64,000 bases of DNA from Pedobacter nyackensis (GCF_900176505.1 NZ_FWYB01000001.1:766933-830932); one strand, 5' to 3'; numbered from the stretch's first letter, positions 1-9,724 are shown. Numbers and translations: made by a program. Notes: generated by a model from the letters alone, not told the origin.

Positions 1-1
1 G

Positions 2-1186
2 TTCAAGAAAGTTTATAGGCTTTCCACCGGTAAAGGAGGTAGCATTCTTAAGTATCCGGTAGCGCCCAGTGTACTTAAGGATGCCCAATTTTGGTCATTG
101 ATCTTGCATTGTACCGAGAAAACACAGGCCCCATTTGTAGCAAGAACTCTTAAAAATGAATTCATTGAATCCAATATACGTAGTAATGATGGATTTAAAA
201 GGTTGATTTCTGTGACACTTAAAAGTATACTTACAAAGGTTGAACATAACCAGGAACGGAATCTTGCTTTCACTTTTCTGGAAGAACTTGCACGTTTCAA
301 TCTCGATTCTAAAATAGATGGTTACAGGGCCTTGTTTAGTGATTACCAAAAAAACTTACAGTTTGTTCCTAAGGATAAATGTTATCTCTATTATAATACG
401 AAGTCTACCGAACCCGATTTTCTTAAGCAGGTCATAACTGATAAGACGAAGGCTCTGACTCCAAATATTGAGGGGCTTTCAGAAATACATATAATTCGGC
501 TTAAGATAATTTTCAATTTTTACCATGAGGTTCAAAAAGGTTTTGCCAATAAGGAGCATATTGGTCCTGTTATGGGCAGACTTGATGAGCGTATATCTGA
601 TCTAGAGAAAGTAATTACGGTTGATCTCAACCATAAGGATGATACGTTGATGTCTATTGTTTCTTTGAAGGACGTTAACATGCAGATGCGTAAGATCCTT
701 CCAATGATCATCTGCAAACAGGTTTATGAAGATAAAAAGCATCGGTTTGAAAAACATAAATACCTCAATATTATCATTGACGAGGCACATAATATATTAT
801 CGTATAATTCTGAGCGGGAAAATGAAAGTTGGAAAGACCATAGGTTGGAAACCTTCGAGGAAATCATAAAAGAAGGAAGAAAGTTTGGGGTTTTTTTAAC
901 GATAGCTAGTCAGCGGCCCTCAGATATTTCAAGTACTATAATTTCCCAACTTCATAATTATTTCTTGCACAGATTAATAAATAATAAGGATATAGAGGCT
1001 GTGGAGAAAACCATTTCCTATTTAGACAAGGTCTCTTTTGATTCTCTTCCGATTTTACCACAAGGCAGTTGCATTTTGGCTGGTCTGGCAGCTCAGTTAC
1101 CCATTGTTATCGAAGTAGGAAAGATTGCGGATCGTTATAAACCTTTTAATGAGACAATGTGTTTAACTTCAAACTGGAAGGATTAA
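2..1186 (+). CDS. HerA-type ATPase, C-terminal part (partial)
   Basis: The frame is open from base 2, so the gene begins upstream of the window and only about the last 394 residues are seen. A Walker B motif, IIIDEAHN, lies near residue 257 of the visible part. It is followed by the conserved stretch ending TIASQRPSDIS and by LPQGSCILAG, an arrangement typical of HerA/FtsK-like hexameric DNA-translocating ATPases. The Walker A motif must lie upstream. HerA proteins often act with a nuclease such as NurA or with SIR2-like effectors in phage defence; which partner this one has cannot be seen. Following genes on the island carry HEPN domains, which fits a defence role. The family is fairly sure; the role is inferred. 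Confidence 0.75.
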   Translation, partial: FKKVYRLSTGKGGSILKYPVAPSVLKDAQFWSLILHCTEKTQAPFVARTLKNEFIESNIRSNDGFKRLISVTLKSILTKVEHNQERNLAFTFLEELARFNLDSKIDGYRALFSDYQKNLQFVPKDKCYLYYNTKSTEPDFLKQVITDKTKALTPNIEGLSEIHIIRLKIIFNFYHEVQKGFANKEHIGPVMGRLDERISDLEKVITVDLNHKDDTLMSIVSLKDVNMQMRKILPMIICKQVYEDKKHRFEKHKYLNIIIDEAHNILSYNSERENESWKDHRLETFEEIIKEGRKFGVFLTIASQRPSDISSTIISQLHNYFLHRLINNKDIEAVEKTISYLDKVSFDSLPILPQGSCILAGLAAQLPIVIEVGKIADRYKPFNETMCLTSNWKD

Positions 1187-1326
1187 TTATGTAATAACTA
1201 GCGATAAATAAAAGTGAGAATCCAAGTCCAAAAAAGGCTGAATTTGAGTGCAAGAAACAGGCTCTGGAAAAATCTTGATTAACTTTGAGATAAGTTTATA
1301 GTCTTTTATATCACCTAAGCAAAAAA

Positions 1327-2490
1327 ATGGGAATTATAACGAAATGCGTGCAATGTGAACATTGTGATGAAAAATACCGACTGAGATTTAACATTGGAAA
1401 TAAATACCCTCAAAGTGCTACTTTTCCATGTCATACCTGCGGTGAAGATTTAACATTTGGCATGGACGAGGATGAATCGATATTTAAAAATATCAAAGAA
1501 GTAGCTTTCAGAATGGATTTAAAAATTGTTAACCTGCATCCCGAACTGACCTTAGATGCAGCATTAAAAGATGATCCTCTCTATTTTCCTTCTATAGACT
1601 TCATGGTGCGTCAGCAGGAACAAGGCGAAGATGGAATTTTTGGTTTTCGGTCGGCTCAGCAATCCTGTATTTTATATCAACAGAAATGGGATGCAATTCA
1701 AACAGATTTTCGTTACCTAAGAGAGAAGCGTTGGAAATTACTTGAAGATAAATATGGAACTGATCAAAAAGAAACCGAGCACAAAATTCTTTTAGCGGTA
1801 TTTGATGCTGCTGATCATTTCTTACAAGGAAAATGGGCAGAATTTTCAGATAATATGCTCGATATTGCGGGGGAAGCTTATAATCACCTTGGTTATGCGG
1901 GTTTGAGGAACTACCTACTTGATTTCAAAGAAGATTTTTTGATGAACAAGCTATATGAAGTAATGAAAAGCTATAGAGAAGTTGAAGATGCCTTGCTACC
2001 TACGCTTCTTCATCAAAAATGTGGCTTCGTACCGGAAGGACATTCTTCTGCGGTAAACTGGGAAAAGTTAAAAATGGTTTATGGTGATTTTTTTGAGATC
2101 TATGGTGACCTGTTACTCATTCCAACCTCGCTTAACAATTTACTTACCAGGAATGATTTCAATAAATTTAACACAGACGGTTTTAACCTAAATAAATATA
2201 TTGACGCTGACAAATCTGGTAAGGCTGAAAATTTCAAAACTAATGGTAACCTTGTAGGTTTAGCTGACTTCTATGATTCTGGAATACGAAATGGTACGCA
2301 CCATCAAGCCAGTACATTTGATAAAGATACACAAACGATAACATTTAGGACTGGAAAAGGTGGCAGAGGACGAAAAGATATGTCCTTAGTAAATTATATT
2401 GAACATTGCAATGAGCTATTTGCAAGGATATTAGCTGTTTTGAAGAGCTACTATCTTATCAATATGATGAAGCCAGCAAATCCAGTATAG
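1327..2490 (+). CDS. zinc-ribbon protein with HEPN-like RxxxxH motif
   Basis: A 387-residue protein I do not recognise by name. The N-terminus has two CxxC knuckles (C10/C13 and C35/C38, with an extra C7), which look like a small zinc ribbon. A mostly helical middle follows. Near the C-terminus the sequence RNGTHH (R321 to H326) fits the RxxxxH catalytic motif of HEPN ribonucleases, within a helical context. It lies 140 bp after the HerA-type gene on the same strand and could be in its operon. If the HEPN reading is right, it may be an RNA-cutting defence effector. The motif is short and could be chance, so the function is tentative. Confidence 0.5.
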   Translation: MGIITKCVQCEHCDEKYRLRFNIGNKYPQSATFPCHTCGEDLTFGMDEDESIFKNIKEVAFRMDLKIVNLHPELTLDAALKDDPLYFPSIDFMVRQQEQGEDGIFGFRSAQQSCILYQQKWDAIQTDFRYLREKRWKLLEDKYGTDQKETEHKILLAVFDAADHFLQGKWAEFSDNMLDIAGEAYNHLGYAGLRNYLLDFKEDFLMNKLYEVMKSYREVEDALLPTLLHQKCGFVPEGHSSAVNWEKLKMVYGDFFEIYGDLLLIPTSLNNLLTRNDFNKFNTDGFNLNKYIDADKSGKAENFKTNGNLVGLADFYDSGIRNGTHHQASTFDKDTQTITFRTGKGGRGRKDMSLVNYIEHCNELFARILAVLKSYYLINMMKPANPV

Positions 2491-2525
2491 AGATACTTAC
2501 CATAAATCCTCTATAAATATATAGA

Positions 2526-3716
2526 CTATCCTACAAAAACCGTAATAGTCTCTGCCACCAATGCCTCTGAGAGGTGGTTAATGGTGTCGATTCGAGATTT
2601 TGTCACTTCATGGTCGACACCATTTTCGTGTAAGATTCGATATTCATGTACAATCTTATTCCTAAATGCATAGAATAAATCTGTTAAGCTTAAACCAATA
2701 TTTTTTGCTTGATCTTGGAATTCCGGATGGTTTACATGAATAAAAAAATCTAGAATTTCCTGGCGTAGCAAATTGGAGAGTTCATTTGAAGGAATGGCGT
2801 GCCTGGCAAAAAGCGCAGTAATCAATTCGCCTTGCTTGGTTAAACCTATTACCAATTCTTTGACTTTATCAGTAGTTAGACTATATAAATCATTACATAC
2901 CCTCTGTTGAACTTCTAAATGAATCATTTTAGGCATAAAAATCTCTATAACTTGATAGATCATCAAAAACCTTGTTACTTGGTCAAACTTTTTTTGTATC
3001 AGATTGGTAAAAAGGTGTATTACATAGGCTTCGCTACATATCGAAATTTTTGCTTTTTCTAAACGAAATGGATATATACCATTCAATATTGGCGGCGTAG
3101 TTACTGTATAAGAGTCAAATTTATTTTTTAAGTATGTATTATCATTCAGAGTTTCAATCAGACTATTTTTACTGAAAAAAGTAAATCCGCTTAAGAACAG
3201 GTTGGGAAGGTAGTTTTGAAAATTAAAGTTGTTAATATCATTGCAAAACTCGTTACATAACACCAATATGATTGTATCGCTATCAAAAAAATCCATAATG
3301 GAATATGGATCGGCCTTTATATCGGCATCTTTGGTTTGAATAGTTGCCACGTTCTCAAAGATATATTGAATACCGAAGTATGCATAACAGTATCTATGAG
3401 GATCAAGTTGTAATGCTCCAGGTGTAAATAATGCCTCAAGGCTAAACAAATATCCAATTCTCCCATTTCCTTCCGATCGATCGGCTGACCTTAAATCAAT
3501 TATCTGTCCTTGAGTATGAAATGGGTTCTTAAACAAATGTACTGACACAGTGTAACCAGTGGGTAAGGCCTGAGCCGGGGGGTCTAATGTAAATTGAATG
3601 TTTAAACCCGGATAGGTTGCTGAAGTTAAGGTGAATTCTTTTTGATTTACACCAGTTACATCAGTAAGAGTAAAACTATGTTCAGTTCTATCTGTAGCGT
3701 CTTGAAGTACCAACAT
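2526..3716 (-). CDS. HEPN-motif protein paired with DGQR-motif protein
   Basis: A 396-residue protein of unknown name. The C-terminal 60 residues read like a HEPN domain: helix, then FRNKIVHEYR with the RxxxxH motif at R352-H357, then another helix. Many HEPN proteins are RNases that act as toxins or abortive-infection effectors. The N-terminal 150 residues look rich in beta strands and are unrecognised. The gene starts 5 bp downstream of the stop of the DGQR-motif gene on the same strand, so the two are almost certainly cotranscribed as a two-gene unit. Toxin or effector activity is inferred from the motif and the pairing. Confidence 0.55.
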   Translation of the reverse strand: MLVLQDATDRTEHSFTLTDVTGVNQKEFTLTSATYPGLNIQFTLDPPAQALPTGYTVSVHLFKNPFHTQGQIIDLRSADRSEGNGRIGYLFSLEALFTPGALQLDPHRYCYAYFGIQYIFENVATIQTKDADIKADPYSIMDFFDSDTIILVLCNEFCNDINNFNFQNYLPNLFLSGFTFFSKNSLIETLNDNTYLKNKFDSYTVTTPPILNGIYPFRLEKAKISICSEAYVIHLFTNLIQKKFDQVTRFLMIYQVIEIFMPKMIHLEVQQRVCNDLYSLTTDKVKELVIGLTKQGELITALFARHAIPSNELSNLLRQEILDFFIHVNHPEFQDQAKNIGLSLTDLFYAFRNKIVHEYRILHENGVDHEVTKSRIDTINHLSEALVAETITVFVG

Positions 3717-3721
3717 AGATT

Positions 3722-4942
3722 TTAATCCTTATATCCTTTTTCATCGGCAAGTGTCCGATATGCATAATTGGCAGCATCTGACATATTAAGTTCATGATCA
3801 GAACTAGGTCTCAACAACCCTCTAAAAAGATATTTGAAAAAGAAACGTTGATCATTCCCGATTTTTTTTGAGCGCTCTTTGATCTTGTCAAAGTCTTTTA
3901 AGATCTCCAGAAAAGTCGTATTCCAATCGCCTCCAGGTTCTATTTGCACAAATCTTTCTTGCACCTTGTCCAATGTTAGTCCGTCTTTATCATTCATAAA
4001 ACCAAGAGCTGCACCAAAACCGGTAATTGCCTGCGACTTCTTGAATATGTCTAATACAGATTTGCCAAATGGTGAAGAATTAATCTTATATTCTGCAGGG
4101 GCGTCTGCGGAATTATATTTCCAGTTATTTGATTTTTCCACAATAATATCCAAAAACGTCTTGTAGGTTATAAGAAACGTCTTGAACAAGTCCTTATCTT
4201 GCTGATTCTGTTGCGCTTCTTCTTGCTGATTGATTACCTCTAAACTTTTGATATTATCTAAAATATCAACGCGTTCAATTACAGATTCGTCCTTCTCAAT
4301 GTATGAATTAAATCCATCCAAGATCGTTTTAAAGTTGAAGGTTGTTGTATTTTCTTCTACCCGTGTATCATCTTTATCTTTTATCAGGCTGATTCCCTCA
4401 AATGGCACCCGAGAATAGTCTAAGTACAGTATTTCCATTAGGTGCCTTGTCGACATTGTGGTTTGTCCAGTATTTAAAGTAATCATTCGGTAAAGCAATC
4501 CAGTTCTACTTAAGCCCAGATAGACTTCAGCCCTAATTTTCTGCGCATATAAAGTTTGCAAGGTATCTTCATCTTTTTTTCTGATCAAGTCTTCTTCGAG
4601 CGCTTTCATTACATACGTCCTTTGTAGACCGTCGATAATTACTAAGTCGTTCTTCGATATCGACTCATTTATAATTTTAGTGGCTATATCAAAATCTTCC
4701 GCACTCTTTATTGTACCAACTTCCTTATTAGAAATCGCCAACACAATTGATGGAATAACACATCCTCTTAATAAGTCGGCAGTTAATATCTCTTTTATTT
4801 TTGATTTAATGACCCGTTTCCTTTGGAAATCATTATCATCAATCACATTCTTGGCGAACCCTAAATATTCTCCAATGGTCAATTCCACAAGTGCGTTAAA
4901 GGCGTGTATTCTATTATCTTCAAGTATTGAACGTACAATCAT
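3722..4942 (-). CDS. DGQR-motif (DGQHR/DUF262-like) protein
   Basis: A 406-residue protein carrying IDGLQRTYVM (D104 to R108), the hallmark of the DGQHR/DUF262/ParB-like superfamily that includes DndB and the GmrS half of GmrSD. The N-terminus lacks the PxYQR box found in true DUF262 proteins, so it may sit closer to the DndB-like DGQHR group. A basic, helical C-terminal half follows. It is the first gene of a tight pair with the HEPN-motif gene. DGQHR proteins bind nucleotide or DNA and act in restriction and its control; here it could regulate or target the HEPN partner. The family call rests on one motif. Confidence 0.5.
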   Translation of the reverse strand: MIVRSILEDNRIHAFNALVELTIGEYLGFAKNVIDDNDFQRKRVIKSKIKEILTADLLRGCVIPSIVLAISNKEVGTIKSAEDFDIATKIINESISKNDLVIIDGLQRTYVMKALEEDLIRKKDEDTLQTLYAQKIRAEVYLGLSRTGLLYRMITLNTGQTTMSTRHLMEILYLDYSRVPFEGISLIKDKDDTRVEENTTTFNFKTILDGFNSYIEKDESVIERVDILDNIKSLEVINQQEEAQQNQQDKDLFKTFLITYKTFLDIIVEKSNNWKYNSADAPAEYKINSSPFGKSVLDIFKKSQAITGFGAALGFMNDKDGLTLDKVQERFVQIEPGGDWNTTFLEILKDFDKIKERSKKIGNDQRFFFKYLFRGLLRPSSDHELNMSDAANYAYRTLADEKGYKD

Positions 4943-5187
4943 CTCATCTTTTTTAACCGATTATGTCCATCAAAAAAATATTTGGTAGTTGACGAAGATC
5001 TAGTTTTCGCCAAATCAATATACTCTCTTAATATAATCTGGATTTTATGTCTAAGATATAATAAATCGACCACTACTAACTGTCGATTTTTAAAAAAAAA
5101 TATCGCTGCTGTTTAATTTAATGGTTACTTAGCGTAACCCTCATTAAATCAATTAAGAAAAGAATAAAAGAAAGAGAACAGCTAGTA

Positions 5188-5298
5188 ATGCAAAACAAGT
5201 GCCCTCGTAGTGGGGCTGAACTTGTGTTGAAGACAGGGAAATTTGGGGATTTTAAAGGTTGTTGCCGGTTTCCTTCGGGCATGTATACAGTAAATTAA
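5188..5298 (+). pseudogene. decayed topoisomerase-type zinc-finger tail
   Basis: A 36-codon open frame resembling the C4 zinc finger found at the end of topoisomerases and NERD nucleases (CPxC-GAELVLKTGKFGDFxGC). Two of the four zinc-binding cysteines are changed: CPRC reads CPRS and the last Cys reads Gly. A near-identical stretch with all cysteines kept ends the NERD-like pseudogene at 23950. It sits in the 420-bp spacer upstream of the DGQR-motif gene (4943-5362), where nothing else was seen. It is probably a relic, not a gene. Confidence 0.55.
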
Positions 5299-5362
5299 TG
5301 GTATTGAAATTTATAATTTCAATATAATCTTGTTACGTTTTGATGAAATTATTAGATAAATA

Positions 5363-5845
5363 TTAATTGCATTTGCAATAGTTTCGATCCACATATGACT
5401 TATTTCCGCCACTTGTTAAATAATAACAGCCACCCTGGCTACCTAAGTAAAGAGTTTTACCATTATAGGACCCACAGCCGTAATTTCCACTGCCTGAACC
5501 TGATGAAGAACCATCATTTACATATCTTGATGATTTAGAGTATGTCAGGTATACATTTTTATCATATTCTCTGGAAAAATTGAAATTTCCATGGTATATT
5601 TTAATTGTTGCTGTTGTAATTACTTGAACTGAAATTTCAATGTCTCGAGATGACAGGTATTCTTTTTTAAAGGAACCTTTTATGTTGTTTGCTGTTGATA
5701 TCGATCCATTATCATTAGAATAATTGACGGTACAGTCGTTACATAAAACTTCAAAATACTGCTGATCTTGATTTTCTTCAGTTGTTTTTTTCTTACATCC
5801 GGCAATAAGTAGAACCAATAAGATGAAAGGTAATATATTTTTCAT
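5363..5845 (-). CDS. small lipoprotein of unknown function
   Basis: A 160-residue protein with a lipoprotein signal peptide: basic start, hydrophobic core, then the lipobox LIAGC followed by a lysine run. The mature part is polar and rich in Ser, Gly and Tyr, with several cysteines near the end (CGSYNG, GGCYYL, and a CKCN tail) that could pair as disulfides in the periplasm or on the surface. No domain was recognised. It stands alone between the defence genes and the 6037 gene and has its own A/T-rich upstream region. Confidence 0.7.
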   Translation of the reverse strand: MKNILPFILLVLLIAGCKKKTTEENQDQQYFEVLCNDCTVNYSNDNGSISTANNIKGSFKKEYLSSRDIEISVQVITTATIKIYHGNFNFSREYDKNVYLTYSKSSRYVNDGSSSGSGSGNYGCGSYNGKTLYLGSQGGCYYLTSGGNKSYVDRNYCKCN

Positions 5846-6036
5846 GGCGTTAATTTAAATAAGTGCGAATGTATTAAATTTTAAAGAAAATAGATTGCCT
5901 GTTGTAATTTATCTTTTAATTTAATTGGTTGTTTTCGGTATTTGGATCAGAATGTTAATAATACCTATAAAGAACTAATTTAAAAAGCAAAATTCAGTTT
6001 CCAATTTATATATTTACAATAATCTAAACTCTCAAT

Positions 6037-6957
6037 ATGCGTTATCTCAAAAATCTAATAGCTTCAGAGCATAAGGTCTTACCTGATTACTTTCAATCGC
6101 CCGAGTCAAAAAAAAGTGCCAAGCGGGGAAAAATATCTTTATTATTCACATTTGCTAGCATCCTTTTTTTTATAGGTACAATATTTTGCTTTCACCGCTT
6201 TTGGGTTGCAGTGTTGTTAATATTGATTGGCTTATTGTTTACCGCCATGGGAAAAAGATGGCTTGAAAATAAGGGTAGATTTCATTTGACGGGAAAAATA
6301 AGATTAAGTGTAGCTGCCGGATTGTTCTTTTTAACTTTGCCTTTACATGCCTATTATCAGCAGGTAGAGGTTGTTGCTGCAAGAAATAAAGAACTGATTA
6401 GACTGACTCAGATAAAGTTTACTGCAGACTCATTATTAAGTGAAAACAAAAGAAGGGATAGCCTTCATTTTTACATTTCAAAATTGAGACAACTGGAACC
6501 GGAGAGTGCTTTTAATTCACTAAAGGATATTGAAAAATTTTGTGCCGATGCTAGGGAAATGGATACACTTAAGCAACTTAAGAAATCTGTTTCTAGAAGA
6601 CACGCGTCCTCTTTGATTTCAAGACAGAAGGGTAAACAAGCTTTGTTTGTATATGAAAAGTTGCTTTCTGATTTTCCTAATGATGCCAATGTCCTTTACG
6701 ATCGGGCGAATTATTATGTGAAGGCAGGAAATGTTAAAGCAGCTGTTGCAGATCTTACTTCAGCCATTAATAGAGGTAGTACTCTTGCATCAAAATTATA
6801 CAATAAGGTAAACCCCATGCGTAGAAGGGTATCTTATTATGTAACCAGATGCTGTGATGGTACAACTTCTAATGCTAAAGGGCGCGGCGCCTGCTCATGG
6901 CATGGTGGTGTATGCAATTGGAATGAACCGGTTTATGAGGAATATAGAAAATATTAA
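6037..6957 (+). CDS. membrane protein with TPR-like repeat and DUF3761-like tail
   Basis: A 306-residue protein. Residues about 30-110 hold three hydrophobic segments. A coiled-coil or helical region follows, then a TPR-like helix pair (LYDRANYYVKAGNVKAAVAD). The last 40 residues contain CCDGT...GACSWHGGVCNW, which resembles the Cys/His-rich DUF3761 motif (CxDG...G.CSxHGGV) usually found in small secreted proteins. It probably anchors this tail to the membrane. The next gene begins 3 bp after its stop, so the two form an operon. The fusion of TPR and DUF3761-like parts is unusual. Function unknown. Confidence 0.6.
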   Translation: MRYLKNLIASEHKVLPDYFQSPESKKSAKRGKISLLFTFASILFFIGTIFCFHRFWVAVLLILIGLLFTAMGKRWLENKGRFHLTGKIRLSVAAGLFFLTLPLHAYYQQVEVVAARNKELIRLTQIKFTADSLLSENKRRDSLHFYISKLRQLEPESAFNSLKDIEKFCADAREMDTLKQLKKSVSRRHASSLISRQKGKQALFVYEKLLSDFPNDANVLYDRANYYVKAGNVKAAVADLTSAINRGSTLASKLYNKVNPMRRRVSYYVTRCCDGTTSNAKGRGACSWHGGVCNWNEPVYEEYRKY

Positions 6958-6960
6958 GCG

Positions 6961-7974
6961 ATGAATAGTCTGATCTTTAGAATGGTTCCTTTTGTAAAAA
7001 GTAGCTTTTTGCAAAGCGTGTTTAAGCAGCAGCCTGGTGATAATGCTATCATAGAAGTCAATAATTTACTCGCTTCTAGAGATATCATGGATATTCAAAA
7101 GCAGGACATTAAAAATATAGAAGAAAAGTATGGTTTAAGCTTACAGAGCGAATACGATCTTAATCTTCAGGAATTTTATGCAGTATATTGGAATTACTAC
7201 ATTAAAATGAATGACTTTTCGTTGATTTCAATGAACAAAATTGAGTATCTGGCAAATTTGTTCGACTTATCCGAAGATATTACCAGTTTTTTAAAGATCA
7301 AGGTCGGAGAAGGATGGTACAGGAGATCAGTAGAAAGGTTTGTATCAGGAAGAAGATTGAAATCCGATGATTGGTTATCTTTGGAAAGGCTAACCAATAA
7401 CTTGCAACTGCCGGATAACTTTGCTAATGCCATTATTAAGGAGGAGCAAGTGAAGGTGATGGAGAGTTACATGGCATCTTTAACTAGTAAGAATAGATGC
7501 TCTCCTGAAGAAGCTCAGGAAATGGAAAATATGTTAGATAGCTTTCGTATTTCAATCGAAGAGAAAAAAACTATATTCAAAAAGATTAAAATACTGATTA
7601 CTTATTGGGAAACGGAAAAATTGCCTCTTAGTGTATTGAATCTTGTTGAACCAGCGATTCAAAAGAGTGAGGTCTGCTACTACTTTGAAAGTAAAGTGAA
7701 ATGGTACGAGACTAGAAATAGTCGTTATGGAGGAAAAGATATGGAACTGATACAGATGGGTGAATTATATCTAACAAATAAGCGCCTGTTATTTGTTGGC
7801 CATATAAAAACCTCACAGTTGCCTTTTAATAGGATTGTAAGAGTTGCCAGAAATCTAAATGAGATAACGATTAATAAAGATAAGGGGAAAAACCCAACAT
7901 TGTGCTTATCTAAAGATGCTGAGGTGTTTAGGATAATTATTAATAGGCTGATGTTGGATAGGCCCAATACCTGA
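6961..7974 (+). CDS. hypothetical protein with C-terminal GRAM/PH-like domain
   Basis: A 337-residue soluble protein. The first 200 residues look all-helical and are unrecognised. Residues about 235-330 have the pattern of a bacterial GRAM/PH-like domain: GELYLTNKRLLFVG, then LPFNRIVRV, then a strand-rich end. Such domains bind lipids or act as scaffolds. It starts 3 bp after the preceding membrane-protein gene, so the two products may work together at the membrane. The GRAM call is moderately sure; no function can be given. Confidence 0.55.
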   Translation: MNSLIFRMVPFVKSSFLQSVFKQQPGDNAIIEVNNLLASRDIMDIQKQDIKNIEEKYGLSLQSEYDLNLQEFYAVYWNYYIKMNDFSLISMNKIEYLANLFDLSEDITSFLKIKVGEGWYRRSVERFVSGRRLKSDDWLSLERLTNNLQLPDNFANAIIKEEQVKVMESYMASLTSKNRCSPEEAQEMENMLDSFRISIEEKKTIFKKIKILITYWETEKLPLSVLNLVEPAIQKSEVCYYFESKVKWYETRNSRYGGKDMELIQMGELYLTNKRLLFVGHIKTSQLPFNRIVRVARNLNEITINKDKGKNPTLCLSKDAEVFRIIINRLMLDRPNT

Positions 7975-8155
7975 GCATAGTTATATTTGACATTTACGCA
8001 GTTTTTTCAGAACGCCAGTTATTGAACTATTGAAAGTGGATTAAAAAGACCTCACCTCTAAATTGAAAATGGAATTTGTTTTATTAAAGGGGCCCGATTG
8101 AAGTAGAACGTGCTTATAAAAATATTGGTAAAAAATAGAGTAGCCATTCCCGTAA

Positions 8156-8947
8156 TTATTCAAGATTTTCAACCTGATCTAGCAATTGTAGGAATTGTTG
8201 GAACATTTGTTCTGCTTTCATACCTTTCAGGTAATCACCAATGTGCCGGTACAATTGCTCATCCTTAAAGGACTGAAGTAATTGGCTGATTTCTTCGTTG
8301 GATTGGTTCGTAAATGTTTCAGAAAAACCCCTAATAAAATTGTGTATTTTTCCGTACTTTTTAAGTACTTCCAAGTACTTCGTCTCATCGAGATCCTCTG
8401 GCGAAAGAAATTTATTCTCAAAATCACAGTAGAAGCCTCGTTGCCGTGATTGTTCTATGCTGAGGAAAAATGGGAGCTCACTCTTCATTTCCTTAGCTTT
8501 TCCTTGGAGATAAACTACTGCGTCTGTTATCAGGGGCTGTAGGTCTTTTATTTTTTGTATAAATAATTGTGTCTCAGATGGACTTTTATGTATTCTTTTA
8601 AAATATTTTAACAGGTCATCGCCAATAAGTTCGATGCAAAGGAACACGCATGCCGTGACATGCCGGATCGCATGTTCGTTAAAAAAGCGAGAAACACCTT
8701 TGGCACTTCGGAAATTAAATCCGGCACCATCCAACTGAATGATAATGGCCTTTATAGCCTCTTCTATACTGACGGTTGCTACAGATATGGCCTGTCCGTA
8801 GAACCCTTCTTTAGCCAGTAGTTGAGCCGCCTGCCAATTTCGGTCTGCATTATGGAATATCTTAGGGTATATGATTTGACATTCGCGTCTAGAAATATGT
8901 GGTAATTCTCTTTTGGTGAGCTGTACTGCCTGTATCCTTTTGTTCAT
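8156..8947 (-). CDS. AbiV-like abortive infection protein
   Basis: A 263-residue protein with features of the AbiV/HEPN abortive-infection family. It begins with a helix NADRNWQAAQLL, then SVATVSIEEAIKAIII with the conserved Glu and Lys-Ala, then FNEHAIRHV matching the H-x-x-KH helix. Further on, RQRGFYCDFEN matches the RexGLYVDY box of the family. AbiV of Lactococcus blocks phage translation; this homologue presumably acts late in infection as well. It sits in a run of defence genes on the minus strand but is separated from its neighbours by 60 bp or more. The family call is fairly good; activity is inferred. Confidence 0.65.
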   Translation of the reverse strand: MNKRIQAVQLTKRELPHISRRECQIIYPKIFHNADRNWQAAQLLAKEGFYGQAISVATVSIEEAIKAIIIQLDGAGFNFRSAKGVSRFFNEHAIRHVTACVFLCIELIGDDLLKYFKRIHKSPSETQLFIQKIKDLQPLITDAVVYLQGKAKEMKSELPFFLSIEQSRQRGFYCDFENKFLSPEDLDETKYLEVLKKYGKIHNFIRGFSETFTNQSNEEISQLLQSFKDEQLYRHIGDYLKGMKAEQMFQQFLQLLDQVENLE

Positions 8948-9010
8948 CGTTTTTACTTTTCGGCTGTATCCTTCCTTTTAATGTGCATTTAAATCTTGAA
9001 ATATATAATT

Positions 9011-9724
9011 TTAGCTAAGTGCTTCCTCTAATTCGTTTCTCTCCGAAGTTGCTCTCAGATGTTCTTTTTTTAGCTTTTGATACTGTTTATTATGTTTCAT
9101 ATCTACTAATAGGAGATAAAGTTCAAAGTATCTATTTGACTGTTGATCTAATGATGTAATTATATTGACTAACAAGTACCAAATTCCAAATACCACAAGC
9201 GCAAACGAAATCACTAAGGATGCCATATCTTCTAAGGATATATCCTTAACAATAGCAAGAATTGCGACGAAAATAGGAATTATGGCCAGCGGTAATTCTA
9301 AGCGGTAATAATTTCTTTTGTACCTATCGGCCAAGATCAGACATATTTCTGCTGTTTCTTGCACAGCTGTTTTGCCAAGTTTTAAATCATTTTTTATATA
9401 CTGTTCTAATTCAAATCTTTTTTTGAAAATTATTGAATGAAAACCTTGTTGAATTAGTTTAAGAGTTTTTCTATAGATCCAAATCATAATTATTGCGACA
9501 ATTATTGTTGCTATACCACTCATTATATTCCAAGGTTTAGCTTTTAAGTATGTTGTGGTTACAAAAGCTCCGCTAAAAATTATATATAATACGAATATTG
9601 AAATTCTTGCCCCTTTCAGAGACCTTGGAGAATATTTGCCATGAAGTCCATTACCAAAACTATATCGCTTTATAAATTCGTGGAGCTTTTGGTGATTGTA
9701 TTCAAGACGATTTTGTTGTGCCAT
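9011..9724 (-). CDS. membrane protein downstream of GmrSD-like gene
   Basis: A 237-residue protein with four hydrophobic segments in two pairs (about residues 44-62 and 70-86, then 145-163 and 168-190). They are separated by a charged helical loop, and there is a charged C-terminal tail with RATSERNELEEAL. I do not recognise the family. It starts 62 bp after the stop of the GmrSD-type restriction gene on the same strand and probably shares its transcript. A membrane partner of a type IV restriction enzyme would be unusual, so the link may be only positional. Confidence 0.6.
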   Translation of the reverse strand: MAQQNRLEYNHQKLHEFIKRYSFGNGLHGKYSPRSLKGARISIFVLYIIFSGAFVTTTYLKAKPWNIMSGIATIIVAIIMIWIYRKTLKLIQQGFHSIIFKKRFELEQYIKNDLKLGKTAVQETAEICLILADRYKRNYYRLELPLAIIPIFVAILAIVKDISLEDMASLVISFALVVFGIWYLLVNIITSLDQQSNRYFELYLLLVDMKHNKQYQKLKKEHLRATSERNELEEALS

